Source of the DNA: Dolichospermum compactum NIES-806
GTDB lineage: Bacteria > Cyanobacteriota > Cyanobacteriia > Cyanobacteriales > Nostocaceae
Assembly (NCBI RefSeq): GCF_002368115.1
Contig: NZ_AP018316.1
Coordinates: 4,212,666 to 4,276,665, forward strand
Reading direction: 5' to 3'
Length of the DNA: 64,000 nucleotides
The notes beneath the pieces are model-generated. The model saw only the letters and a program-made list of their open reading frames with translations. It did not search any database and was not told the origin of the DNA. The position numbers and the translations under genes are program-made. Shown here in pieces: positions 34,744-43,614 of this stretch. Each line of letters opens with the position of its first letter. The stretch's first letter is position 1.

Positions 34744-37101
34744 CTATAATTTAGTAGGATTTGCTACAGAAAACCCTTGTTTTCTCGGTTGGATATTCCC
34801 TAACTTTACTTGAAAGTTTATTTGGTCATGTAGCTTACCAATTCTAGCTTCTAGCTTCCAATTACCAGGGCGTAGATGCCAAAATATCGCATTGGTTGAT
34901 TGTGTAGATAAATGTTGATCATTTAGCCACCAGTCTATAGACTGATTTAATGTTCCACTAGCTTTGAATTCTATTTTTTGCTGTCCTTCTTCAGATGGAT
35001 ACAGCAGAAATAAATCCCCATTACGAGGAGAGATAATTCGGAAATTATTAGGATTAAAATGCAATTGTGGCTGTTTTGCTAACCATTGATCATACACAGG
35101 TGATAAATGGAAATCCGTAGATTTTTGATATGCAATTTTATCTTTTACAGAAAAATATTCTTGAACTACGGAAGTACAGCTAGGTGTAGGTTTTAACCCT
35201 GTAGTGGCACAGATTGGCAATTTTACCATGTTTGTTGGAGGTGGAAAATCAGCGGGGGTTTGATGTTCATGCAGATGTAACATGATTCTGTTCCACAAAG
35301 GTGCAGCCCCTGTGACACCGGAAACTTGACGCATGGGTTCACCGTTGAAATTACCTACCCAAGTAGCCACAGTATAATTACTGCTAAAGCCAACTGTCCA
35401 GGTATCACGATAATTTGAAGAAGTACCTGTTTTGACAGCGACGGGAAAGGGCAAATTTAACACTGAGTCTACACCAAAAGCTGTTGATCGGGCATAGCGA
35501 TCGCTCAACATATCAATAATTAATTGCCAATTATCGGAAACTAAAGATTGAGAATTGGCAATTGGAGAACTGTTTAATGTAGTTACTAATGGTGTAATTT
35601 TTCCCATATTAGCCATAGTTAAATAAGCCCTAGCCAGTTCCCACAAATTCACCTCACCACTACCCAAAGTCAATCCTAAACCGTAATATTCAGCACCTTG
35701 ATTTAGATGTGCAAAACCCAACTCATGCAGCCGATTTAAGAAAGTTTCTACACCTACCTTTTCTAATACTTTTACCGCAGGTACATTTAAAGAATTTGCC
35801 AAAGCAACTCTGACTCTGACAGGACCAAGGAAGTTATTAGTATAATCTGTAGGACTATATAATTTTGCTCCGGGAATTGCATAATGAGTCGGCACATCTG
35901 GCAAAATAGTATGAGGACTAATTACTCCTTTTTCTAAAGCTAATTCATAAACAAATGGCTTTAAGGTAGAACCTGGTTGACGCAACGCTTGAACTCCATC
36001 ATTTCGTCCTAATTTCACATCATTAAAATAATCAGGCGAACCAACATAACTTAAAACCTCCCCAGAGGAGTTGTCAATTATCACCACTGCTGCATCATGG
36101 ACATTATTCGCCTTTAAAGAAGAAATTACTTGTTGTACTTGTGCTTCCACAAATTGCTGTAAAGGGCGATTTATTGTCGTGCGAATAGGTGATGATTCTG
36201 TATTAGGTGTATTGTTTTTTGTTGCTAACCAAAATAAAAAATGTGGTGCAGTAATGATTCCTTTTTGACGGGTTTGAAATATCACTTTCTCCTGATATAT
36301 AAGTTGCGCGTCTGCATCAGAAATATATTTTTCCTGTACCATTCTGTTTAAAACATATTTCTGTCGTTGCTGTAATCTTTTTTGATATTGATAAGGATTA
36401 AAATAAGTGGGATTATTAGGAATTGCTGCTAAAATAGAAGCTTGGGCTAAGTTTAAATCACTAGCAGGAATAGAAAAGTAAATTCGTGCCGCAGCTTCCA
36501 CACCATAAATATTTCCCCCCATAGGTAAACGATTAATATAAGCAGCTAAAATTTCATCTTTACTCATTCCCGCAGCTAATCGCCAAGATAACCAAACCTC
36601 TTTTAATTTTGCAGTCATTGTCCGAGGTGAATTATCCAGCATTCTCGCCAATTGCATGGTAATTGTGGAAGCACCGGAAACAATTTTTTTATTCTCAATT
36701 GCTATTTTTATTGCTCGAAAAATTGCTTTTATATCTAACGCCCCATGTTGATAAAAATGAGCATCTTCAGCGGCTAAAATTGCGTTGATAAATTGAGGTG
36801 AAACTTGATTTAAGTTGACAACTGAGGTATTTTCTTGATCGGTAGTTAATACAGTTCCTAATGGTAAATTATTACGATCTGTAAACTCTATTGCTAATTG
36901 ATGCTGGGCAATATCTATACTATGAATAGGGACAAAATAAGGGCATAATCTGATTAATAAACAGATTAATATGAAGGAGAAAATAATTTTATTCAGTTTG
37001 TAGTGGCGATTTAGTTTAAATTTGGATGATTTTATCTCATGAAGAGTTGCTAAGACTCTGAGAGTCAGAGTTTTTATGAGATGAGTGGTTAATTTCATCA
37101 T
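34744..37101 (-). CDS. pbpC: Penicillin-binding protein 1C
   Basis: 785 residues, a bifunctional class A PBP of the 1C type. After an N-terminal membrane helix (IIFSFILICLLIRLCPYF) comes a GT51 transglycosylase with AAEDAHFYQHGALD and GASTITMQLARML. The transpeptidase has the SxxK serine in RQPGSTLKPFVYE, SLN in ALANSLNVPAVK and KTGTS. The C-terminal about 90 residues form the BiPBP_C domain. It is divergent from the alpha-2-macroglobulin gene with about 290 bp between starts; this pairing is known from many bacteria and suggests a joint envelope repair or defence role. Confidence 0.95.
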   Translation of the reverse strand: MMKLTTHLIKTLTLRVLATLHEIKSSKFKLNRHYKLNKIIFSFILICLLIRLCPYFVPIHSIDIAQHQLAIEFTDRNNLPLGTVLTTDQENTSVVNLNQVSPQFINAILAAEDAHFYQHGALDIKAIFRAIKIAIENKKIVSGASTITMQLARMLDNSPRTMTAKLKEVWLSWRLAAGMSKDEILAAYINRLPMGGNIYGVEAAARIYFSIPASDLNLAQASILAAIPNNPTYFNPYQYQKRLQQRQKYVLNRMVQEKYISDADAQLIYQEKVIFQTRQKGIITAPHFLFWLATKNNTPNTESSPIRTTINRPLQQFVEAQVQQVISSLKANNVHDAAVVIIDNSSGEVLSYVGSPDYFNDVKLGRNDGVQALRQPGSTLKPFVYELALEKGVISPHTILPDVPTHYAIPGAKLYSPTDYTNNFLGPVRVRVALANSLNVPAVKVLEKVGVETFLNRLHELGFAHLNQGAEYYGLGLTLGSGEVNLWELARAYLTMANMGKITPLVTTLNSSPIANSQSLVSDNWQLIIDMLSDRYARSTAFGVDSVLNLPFPVAVKTGTSSNYRDTWTVGFSSNYTVATWVGNFNGEPMRQVSGVTGAAPLWNRIMLHLHEHQTPADFPPPTNMVKLPICATTGLKPTPSCTSVVQEYFSVKDKIAYQKSTDFHLSPVYDQWLAKQPQLHFNPNNFRIISPRNGDLFLLYPSEEGQQKIEFKASGTLNQSIDWWLNDQHLSTQSTNAIFWHLRPGNWKLEARIGKLHDQINFQVKLGNIQPRKQGFSVANPTKL

Positions 37102-37182
37102 AATGTTAAGAATTGTATGCTTTTTGGGAAATTGTCAGGCTAGATTAGTTATCTATATACCAATACCGTTCAAGTAAGAAAC

Positions 37183-37260
37183 AAGTAGGTTGGGTTAAGC
37201 GACAGCGCAACCCAACAAAAGTATTGATAATGTTGGGTAACATACGTCAACCTAACCTAC
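37183..37260. repeat. Dispersed AAGTAGGTTGGGTT-type repeat
   Basis: The left part gtaggttgggttaagcgaca plus gcgcaacccaac and the right part tgttgggtaacatacgtcaa plus cctaacctac form a broken inverted repeat in the divergent pbpC/A2M promoter region. A truncated relative lies at 50816-50846. Confidence 0.75.
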
Positions 37261-37283
37261 TAGAAATGAGGTTTTTTTAATCT

Positions 37284-37316
37284 AACCACAGAGGCACAGA
37301 GAACACAGAGAAAGAG
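37284..37316. repeat. Dispersed AACCACAGAGGCACAGAG repeat
   Basis: The same sequence in opposite orientation lies at 43101-43140, so the alpha-2-macroglobulin gene is boxed by inverted copies. Confidence 0.75.
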
Positions 37317-37392
37317 AAATGTTGACATTTTATTTTGGATTGCTTTATTCACTGTAGCTAATTGCTTTTGATATTTTTTGCATTTATTTAAT

Positions 37393-40300
37393 ATGATAAT
37401 TAGAAAAATCTTTAAGTTCCTGTTTGTTATCACTCTCGTATTTGGAATAACGGGTTGCAATTTTATGACTATTCAACCAGGTAAGGAAAAATTACCACCT
37501 GTTGAGTCATTAATAACGCCAAAGTTACCAGATTGGATAGAAAAAATCAGTCCTTTAGGAGATGCAAAACCTACCAGTCAAATTCGTATTCGCTTTCAGG
37601 AAGCTTTAATTCCTGTTGAAATTCTTGATAGTCCCCAACAGCAAAATTTATTAACTAAATTTGCAATTTGGCCTCCTTTACCTGGACAATTTCGCTTTTT
37701 AACTCCGCGTATGGTGGGTTTTCAAGCTGATAAAGCTATACCGGAAGCAACGCGAGTTAAGGTTACTCTCAAAGCGGGTTTAGCAGATTTAAAAAATCAT
37801 CGCTTAAATCAAGATTTGGCTTGGACTTTTAATACTGAACCTATTCAAATTACTAATTTACCTGGAGTGAATCCCATTGAAAAAGCTGTAGTTGAACCCA
37901 TTGATTTACAACCAAAGTTGCAATTTACCTCTAATTTAGAATTAGATTTAGATTCTGTCCAAAAGCATTTACAGTTAATTCCTGAAGGTAAAACCCAAGG
38001 TGTGGGTTTTAAGGTGGAATTAGCGAAGGAAGAAACACCAGAAAGTTTAGATCCTTTTGAAAAATTTGACCCTTCAGTCCGAAATTGGGTTTATAATCTT
38101 ATTCCTGGGCAAAATTTAGAGAAAGCTACTTCTTACCGTTTAACTTTTTCTCTTGGTATTCTTCCTGCTAATGGTAATTTACCCAGTCAGAAAGAATTTG
38201 TCAGTAAATTAGCAACTTATTCACCTTTAGGATTTGTGGGAATTAAACCCTATGGAGAACCAGATTATGGGGGAACTTATGGGAGATTTACTAAAGGTAG
38301 TCCTCAGTTAGAATTTAATAACATTTTATTAGCAGATTCCGTTAAGGAAAATATTAAAATTAAGCCAACACCAAAAAATATTGATAGTGTACTGCAAATT
38401 TCGGAAGCAGATAGAATTGTCAGCATTAATCCTTATGCTTTACAACCAGCTACTACTTATACAATTAATATTGAGAAAAATATCAAAGATAAATTTGGAC
38501 AAACTTTAAATAAACCAGTCACAATTAAATATGAGACAGGTGATATAGCTGGGAATATTTCTGTACCATCAGATTTGAATATTTTTCCTACAGATAAAGA
38601 TTTACAAATTAATATTGATACCATTAATTTACCAGAGTCAAAATATCAAGCAGCTTATCGCATTGTTAAACCTACAGATTTGGTTTATACAAATAGTGCT
38701 AATGATTTATTACCCGAACCTGCTAAATGGCAAGATTTTAAAATTAGCAGCAAGAAAAATCAATCCCTAACTATCAATGTTCCTCTGAAGGAAAAATTAG
38801 GTAATCGTCAGGGAATGTTAGCTTATGGAGTGCAAGCAAGAACTCATCAATATCAAGAAGATGGTAAACAATTGTGGAAAGAACCAACAACTTATGGCAT
38901 GGTACAATTAACCAATTTAGGACTATTTTCTCAATGGTTTCCAGAATCGGGTTTAATTCGGGTTCATCATCTGAGTGATGGTTCACCAGTTAAAGCAGCA
39001 AATATTCAAATTTATCAATCAAAATTAGCGGATAAATCTCGTCCTCAACCTGTACCCTGTGCAACTGGAAAAACTGATGATAAGGGAATTTTAATTATTG
39101 AGAATAATCAATTAACACAATGTTATCCCAAATTGCCATCTAGTTTACCACAATTATTAGTAGTTGCTAGTGAAAATCAAGACTGGGCATTTGCCAGAAC
39201 GGAAGAATATACTGGTGCTTATGGTTATGGAATTGATGCTGGTTGGGAAGCTGAGAAGCCAGAATCAAGAGGGGTTATCTTTTCTGATAGACAGTTATAT
39301 CAACCTGGAGAAAAAGCTGTCTTTACTGCTTTTGCAGATTATTTAGAAAATGGGAAAATCCAGGAAGATAAAAATTCCGTTTATCAAGTAACTTTAGTCA
39401 ATACTAATGGCAAGAATACAGATTTAGGCACAAAAACCACTAATGAATTTAGTACATTTTCTTTAGAGTTACCAATTCCTAAAAATCAGCCTTTAGGATT
39501 TTATACTATCAAAGCTAAAGGTAACAAGGGACAAGAAATTTCTGGAGAGTTTCGGGTAGCGGAATTTAAACCTCCCAATTTTAAAGTTGATTTACAGCTA
39601 AATAAAGAATTTGCAGTAATTGATGACAAAATTGATGTGCAAGTAGGAAGTAATTATTTATTTGGTTCCCCAGTGGAAGGAGGAGAAGCTAAATATTTTG
39701 TTACTCGTCAACAGACTAATTTTATCCCTAAAGGTTGGGAAGAATTTAGTTTTGGGAGACAATGGTTTTGGCCAGAAGAAAGTCCGAATGTTCCTAATGA
39801 TGTCTTACAAACTAACACTAAATTAGATCCTAATGGGAAAAGTAATCAAACTGTAACTGTAGCTAAAGATTTACCCTACCCCATGACTTATCGGGTAGAT
39901 GTGCAAATTAGTGATGTTTCTAATTTATCAGTTGCTAATTCCCAAACTTTTACCGCTTTACCTAATAATAGACTGATTGGTTTAAAAAGTAATTTTGTCG
40001 CTGACGCTGGTAAGGATTTTCCTGTAGAGTTTATTGTTACGGACGCAACGGGAAAACCTCTAGAAAATCAAAGAATACATCTGGAATTACAACAGATGAA
40101 ATATAGCAGCGTTACCAAAATTGTTGAAGGTAGTAAAACTCCACAAAATCAAGTTGAATATCAGACAGTTGGGAAAACAGATATTACATCTACGAATATT
40201 CCCCAAACAGTCAATTTGAAACCTACAGTATCAGGTTCATATCGCATTCGCGCTAATTTTAGTGATAGTCGAGATGAGATTACAGCTACAGATTTACAAA

Positions 40301-43098
40301 TTTGGGTGACAGGAGAAAATCAAGTATTTTGGGGTGAAGAAGAAAAAGATAAATTAGAAGTAAAATTAAATAAAAAAGAATTTAAACCTGGAGATACTGC
40401 TACAGCTTTAATTCAATCTCCTTACCCAGAAGGAGAATTATATTTTGCAGTCATTAAAGATAAACCTCTCTATCAACAAGTGGTTAAAATTAAAGGAGGT
40501 GCGCCCCAAATTCAGTTTCCAATTACGCCAGAAATGTTACCTAATGCAGCAGTAGAAGCGGTATTAGTTAGACAAGGTAAACCACTTAATCAAGTAGAAC
40601 CGGGAAGTTTAGAAAATTTAGCCAGAATTGGTTTTGCAGCTTTTAAAGTTAACTTAGAAGATAAATATTTAAAGGTACAAATTAACCCAGTTGAAAAATC
40701 TTTAGAACCTGGAAAAGAAGAAACTGTAGAACTGGAATTAAAAGATGATCAAGGAAACGCCACCAAAGGACAATTTACTGTCATGGTGGTAAATGAAGCG
40801 GTGTTACAACTAACTGGTTATCGTCCGCCAAATTTGGTAGATACTGTTTATGCGGAACAATCAATTTCTACCCGATTTAGTGATAATCGTCGTGATGTTA
40901 AATTAGCACCATTACCGCAAATTTTACCTAAAGGTTGGGGTTATGGTGGAGGTTTATCCAATGCTTTAGCAAATACTCGGATTCGTGAAGATTTTCAAGC
41001 TTTAGCTTATTACAATGGTGCTGTAATTAGTGATGAAAATGGTAAGGCGAAAATCAGCTTTAAATTACCCGATAATTTAACAACTTGGCGAATAATGGTG
41101 GTGGCTACAGATGGAAATTTGCGGTTTGGGAATAGTGACGCAACATTTATCACCACAAAGCCATTAATAACTAATGCTATCTTGCCACAATTTGCCCGGA
41201 TTGGCGATCGCATTTTGGCAGGTTTATCCGTCACCAACACCACCACCAACACCGGAAATCTGAATATTAATGGTGAACTTAGCGGTTTTCTCAACTTCGC
41301 CGAAAATAACCCCAAAACCACGACATTACAAGCAAAAGCCGAGTCAGCAACCCAAGCTTATCGTTTTCCCATGGTAGTGGGTAATGTGGGCGAAAGTAAA
41401 GTTACATTTACCACCCAATTAAATAATATTGCTGATGGTTTTACTGTCCCCTTGGAAATTAAACCTTTAGAAATTACCGAACAAGTTGTGGAAACTGGTG
41501 TAAGTGAAAGACAGGTAAAAATTCCCTTGAATATTGCTAAAAATACCTTTCGTGAAGCCGGAGGTTTAGATATTCAATTAGCCAGTACCTTAATTCCCGC
41601 AATTAAAGCCCCTGCAAAACAAGTTTTAGAAAATAATGATTTACCATTTGCAGAACCAGCCGCAAGTCAATTATTAATTGCTGCAAATCTGCAAACTCTC
41701 ACCCAAAAATATAATCAGACATTTGCAGAATTTAATCCTCAACAACAAGCAAAATTAGCAATTGCACAATTACAAAAATTGCAAATAGCAGATGGTGGTT
41801 TTGCAGCATTTCCAGGACAAGAAAAATCAGATCCTTGGGTTTCTACTTATGCTGGAGAATCTTTAGTTATAGCTAATCAAAGCTTTCCTGGTGTAGTTGA
41901 TAGTAAAATTATCTCTAGTCTGAGAACTTATTTACAAAATGTTCTCGCTAACCCTGGACAATACGACTTTTGTAAACAGAAACTTTGTAAATCTCAACTG
42001 CAACTAAATTCTTTAATTGCCTTAGCACAATTAGGCGATAAACGCAATAGTTTCTTATCAGATATTTATCAACAACGTGATAATTTTGATCTAGTTACTC
42101 AAATCAAATTAGCCAGATATCTATATCAATTTCCTGAATGGCAAAATCAAGCCCAAATCATGCGGTTGGAGTTCCAAAAGAATATCTATGAAACTGGACG
42201 TACCGCAGTTGTAAACTTACCCAAAACTTGGAGTTGGATGAGTTCAAATACTGTTACCCAAGCCCAAGCTTTACAGTTATTTATTGATCAAAAAACCAAC
42301 CCAGAAATCATTGACAAATTACTGCAAAGTCTGCTAAATTTACGCAGATATGGCACATGGGAATCTAGTTATAATAACGCCCAAGCCCTCACAGCTTTAG
42401 TGGAATATAGCCAACTCCAACCCACACCACCTAATTTTATGACTACGGTAAAATTAGCAAATCAGAAATTAGGAGAAACTCGATTTAATGGTTATCAAAA
42501 TCCTAACTTACAAATAAATATTCCCATGAATCAATTACCTCAAGGTAAACGTGATTTATGGTTACAAAAATCTGGAAGAGGTAGATTACATTATTTAGTA
42601 GCTTACAACTATCGTTTACAAGGAAATCAACCAGGAAGATTTAACGGGTTACGAGTAACGCGAGAAATTAGTAAAGTTAATGAAGAGAAAACTATTCAAA
42701 AAATTGGAATGTATGCTTTTGATAAACCTTTAACTCTACAACCTGGACAAGTTTTTGATATTGGTTTAGAAGTAATTACAGATCATCCTGTAGATCATGT
42801 AGTCATCAAAGATCCATTACCCGCAGGTTTTGAAGCAGTAGATGATAGTTTTCAAACTGCGACACCAGCATTACAAGCAAAGGCCGATAATTGGCAATTA
42901 GGATATAAAACTATCTATAAAGATCGTATAATTTCCTATGCAAATCATCTCGAACCAGGAGTTTACAGTTTACATTATTTAGTCCGTTCCGTGACTCCCG
43001 GAACATTCATTTGGCCTGGTGCGGAAGCACATCTTCAATATGCACCAGAAGAATTTGGACGCAGTGCAGACTCCACATTAAACATTTCAAGTAATTAA
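37393..43098 (+). CDS. Alpha-2-macroglobulin family lipoprotein, thioester motif absent
   Basis: About 1901 residues from ATG 37393 (a TTG at 37378 is less likely). The N-terminus is a lipoprotein signal: FKFLFVITLVFGITGC with a lipobox Cys. Multiple MG-type beta domains follow; the bait-region/ANA-like part includes PKGWGYGGGLSNALA and the alpha-2-macroglobulin core has LPDNLTTWRIMVVATDG. In the helical thioester domain the place of the usual GCxEQ reads LPFAEPAASQ (about residue 1417), so both the Cys and the Gln of the thioester are gone. The protein presumably works as a non-covalent periplasmic protease trap or scaffold next to PBP1C. The C-terminus has the macroglobulin receptor-like fold (DHPVDHVVIKDPLPAGFE). 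Confidence 0.93.
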   Translation: MIIRKIFKFLFVITLVFGITGCNFMTIQPGKEKLPPVESLITPKLPDWIEKISPLGDAKPTSQIRIRFQEALIPVEILDSPQQQNLLTKFAIWPPLPGQFRFLTPRMVGFQADKAIPEATRVKVTLKAGLADLKNHRLNQDLAWTFNTEPIQITNLPGVNPIEKAVVEPIDLQPKLQFTSNLELDLDSVQKHLQLIPEGKTQGVGFKVELAKEETPESLDPFEKFDPSVRNWVYNLIPGQNLEKATSYRLTFSLGILPANGNLPSQKEFVSKLATYSPLGFVGIKPYGEPDYGGTYGRFTKGSPQLEFNNILLADSVKENIKIKPTPKNIDSVLQISEADRIVSINPYALQPATTYTINIEKNIKDKFGQTLNKPVTIKYETGDIAGNISVPSDLNIFPTDKDLQINIDTINLPESKYQAAYRIVKPTDLVYTNSANDLLPEPAKWQDFKISSKKNQSLTINVPLKEKLGNRQGMLAYGVQARTHQYQEDGKQLWKEPTTYGMVQLTNLGLFSQWFPESGLIRVHHLSDGSPVKAANIQIYQSKLADKSRPQPVPCATGKTDDKGILIIENNQLTQCYPKLPSSLPQLLVVASENQDWAFARTEEYTGAYGYGIDAGWEAEKPESRGVIFSDRQLYQPGEKAVFTAFADYLENGKIQEDKNSVYQVTLVNTNGKNTDLGTKTTNEFSTFSLELPIPKNQPLGFYTIKAKGNKGQEISGEFRVAEFKPPNFKVDLQLNKEFAVIDDKIDVQVGSNYLFGSPVEGGEAKYFVTRQQTNFIPKGWEEFSFGRQWFWPEESPNVPNDVLQTNTKLDPNGKSNQTVTVAKDLPYPMTYRVDVQISDVSNLSVANSQTFTALPNNRLIGLKSNFVADAGKDFPVEFIVTDATGKPLENQRIHLELQQMKYSSVTKIVEGSKTPQNQVEYQTVGKTDITSTNIPQTVNLKPTVSGSYRIRANFSDSRDEITATDLQIWVTGENQVFWGEEEKDKLEVKLNKKEFKPGDTATALIQSPYPEGELYFAVIKDKPLYQQVVKIKGGAPQIQFPITPEMLPNAAVEAVLVRQGKPLNQVEPGSLENLARIGFAAFKVNLEDKYLKVQINPVEKSLEPGKEETVELELKDDQGNATKGQFTVMVVNEAVLQLTGYRPPNLVDTVYAEQSISTRFSDNRRDVKLAPLPQILPKGWGYGGGLSNALANTRIREDFQALAYYNGAVISDENGKAKISFKLPDNLTTWRIMVVATDGNLRFGNSDATFITTKPLITNAILPQFARIGDRILAGLSVTNTTTNTGNLNINGELSGFLNFAENNPKTTTLQAKAESATQAYRFPMVVGNVGESKVTFTTQLNNIADGFTVPLEIKPLEITEQVVETGVSERQVKIPLNIAKNTFREAGGLDIQLASTLIPAIKAPAKQVLENNDLPFAEPAASQLLIAANLQTLTQKYNQTFAEFNPQQQAKLAIAQLQKLQIADGGFAAFPGQEKSDPWVSTYAGESLVIANQSFPGVVDSKIISSLRTYLQNVLANPGQYDFCKQKLCKSQLQLNSLIALAQLGDKRNSFLSDIYQQRDNFDLVTQIKLARYLYQFPEWQNQAQIMRLEFQKNIYETGRTAVVNLPKTWSWMSSNTVTQAQALQLFIDQKTNPEIIDKLLQSLLNLRRYGTWESSYNNAQALTALVEYSQLQPTPPNFMTTVKLANQKLGETRFNGYQNPNLQINIPMNQLPQGKRDLWLQKSGRGRLHYLVAYNYRLQGNQPGRFNGLRVTREISKVNEEKTIQKIGMYAFDKPLTLQPGQVFDIGLEVITDHPVDHVVIKDPLPAGFEAVDDSFQTATPALQAKADNWQLGYKTIYKDRIISYANHLEPGVYSLHYLVRSVTPGTFIWPGAEAHLQYAPEEFGRSADSTLNISSN

Positions 43099-43100
43099 TT

Positions 43101-43140
43101 CTCTTTTCTCCGTGTCCTCTGTGTCTCTGTGGTTCGTGAT
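43101..43140. repeat. Dispersed repeat, inverted copy
   Basis: ctcttttctccgtgtcctct then gtgtctctgtggttcgtgat, the inverse of the copy at 37284-37316, a few bases after the A2M stop codon. Confidence 0.75.
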
Positions 43141-43411
43141 TCAGCTAACAACGAATCGCACGCCATATCCCTATTGACTTTTGAACACACTCCCAGTAGT
43201 GTACTGTTGGGTAAATGTACTAATCTTCCTCCACTCCCAACTGCTGGTGTCATGATATCCGATAATGCTTGAGGAATGGTTTCTTTAGATTCTGGGGGTA
43301 TTCTGTATAGTTAAAGTTTGCACATTGTTGATCTAGAGTGTGGATTTTTAGTTGTTTGATGGTGCGACTCAGGAAGAATTCGTTTTCACTAAAGTATAAA
43401 TATGTTGACAT
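43141..43411 (-). pseudogene. N-terminal remnant of a DNA polymerase III delta subunit (holA) gene
   Basis: From ATG 43411 the frame reads MSTYLYFSENEFFLSRTIKQ, then LDQQCANFNYTE; after a one-base shift near 43305 it continues IPPESKETIPQALSDIMTPA and VGSGGRLVHLPNSTLLG. This follows the start of cyanobacterial HolA (pattern: M-x-I/T-Y-x-[YF]-x-x-E-[ND]-[ED]-F, FNY-x-x-IPP, MTP-x-x-G-x-GGRLV). The rest of the gene (about 250 residues) is missing and the sequence runs into the AACCACAGAG repeat. It is a decayed extra copy or a gene fragment moved here. The interval 43412-43614 has no supported gene. Confidence 0.65.
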
Positions 43412-43614
43412 AGTAGTGCGGCAATTGTATTGTCGTATATGAGCGATCGCTCTACACCCACTATAATTTTGTTTGCAAGGGAAAGCAGAGATTAGAGAAA
43501 ACAGCACTTTCGTGTAGACTGTAAGAAGTAGTACAGGTTACACTAAATAAGTAATTAGTAATACAGTTGATTTTTTTAAGAATCACTGATTTATCAATAG
43601 ATATCTAACGTTTT

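Noticed and set aside
43250..43507. Minus-strand 85-codon frame as a gene
   Set aside because: Only its second half resembles a protein, the start of HolA, and that continues in another frame; it is treated as a pseudogene.
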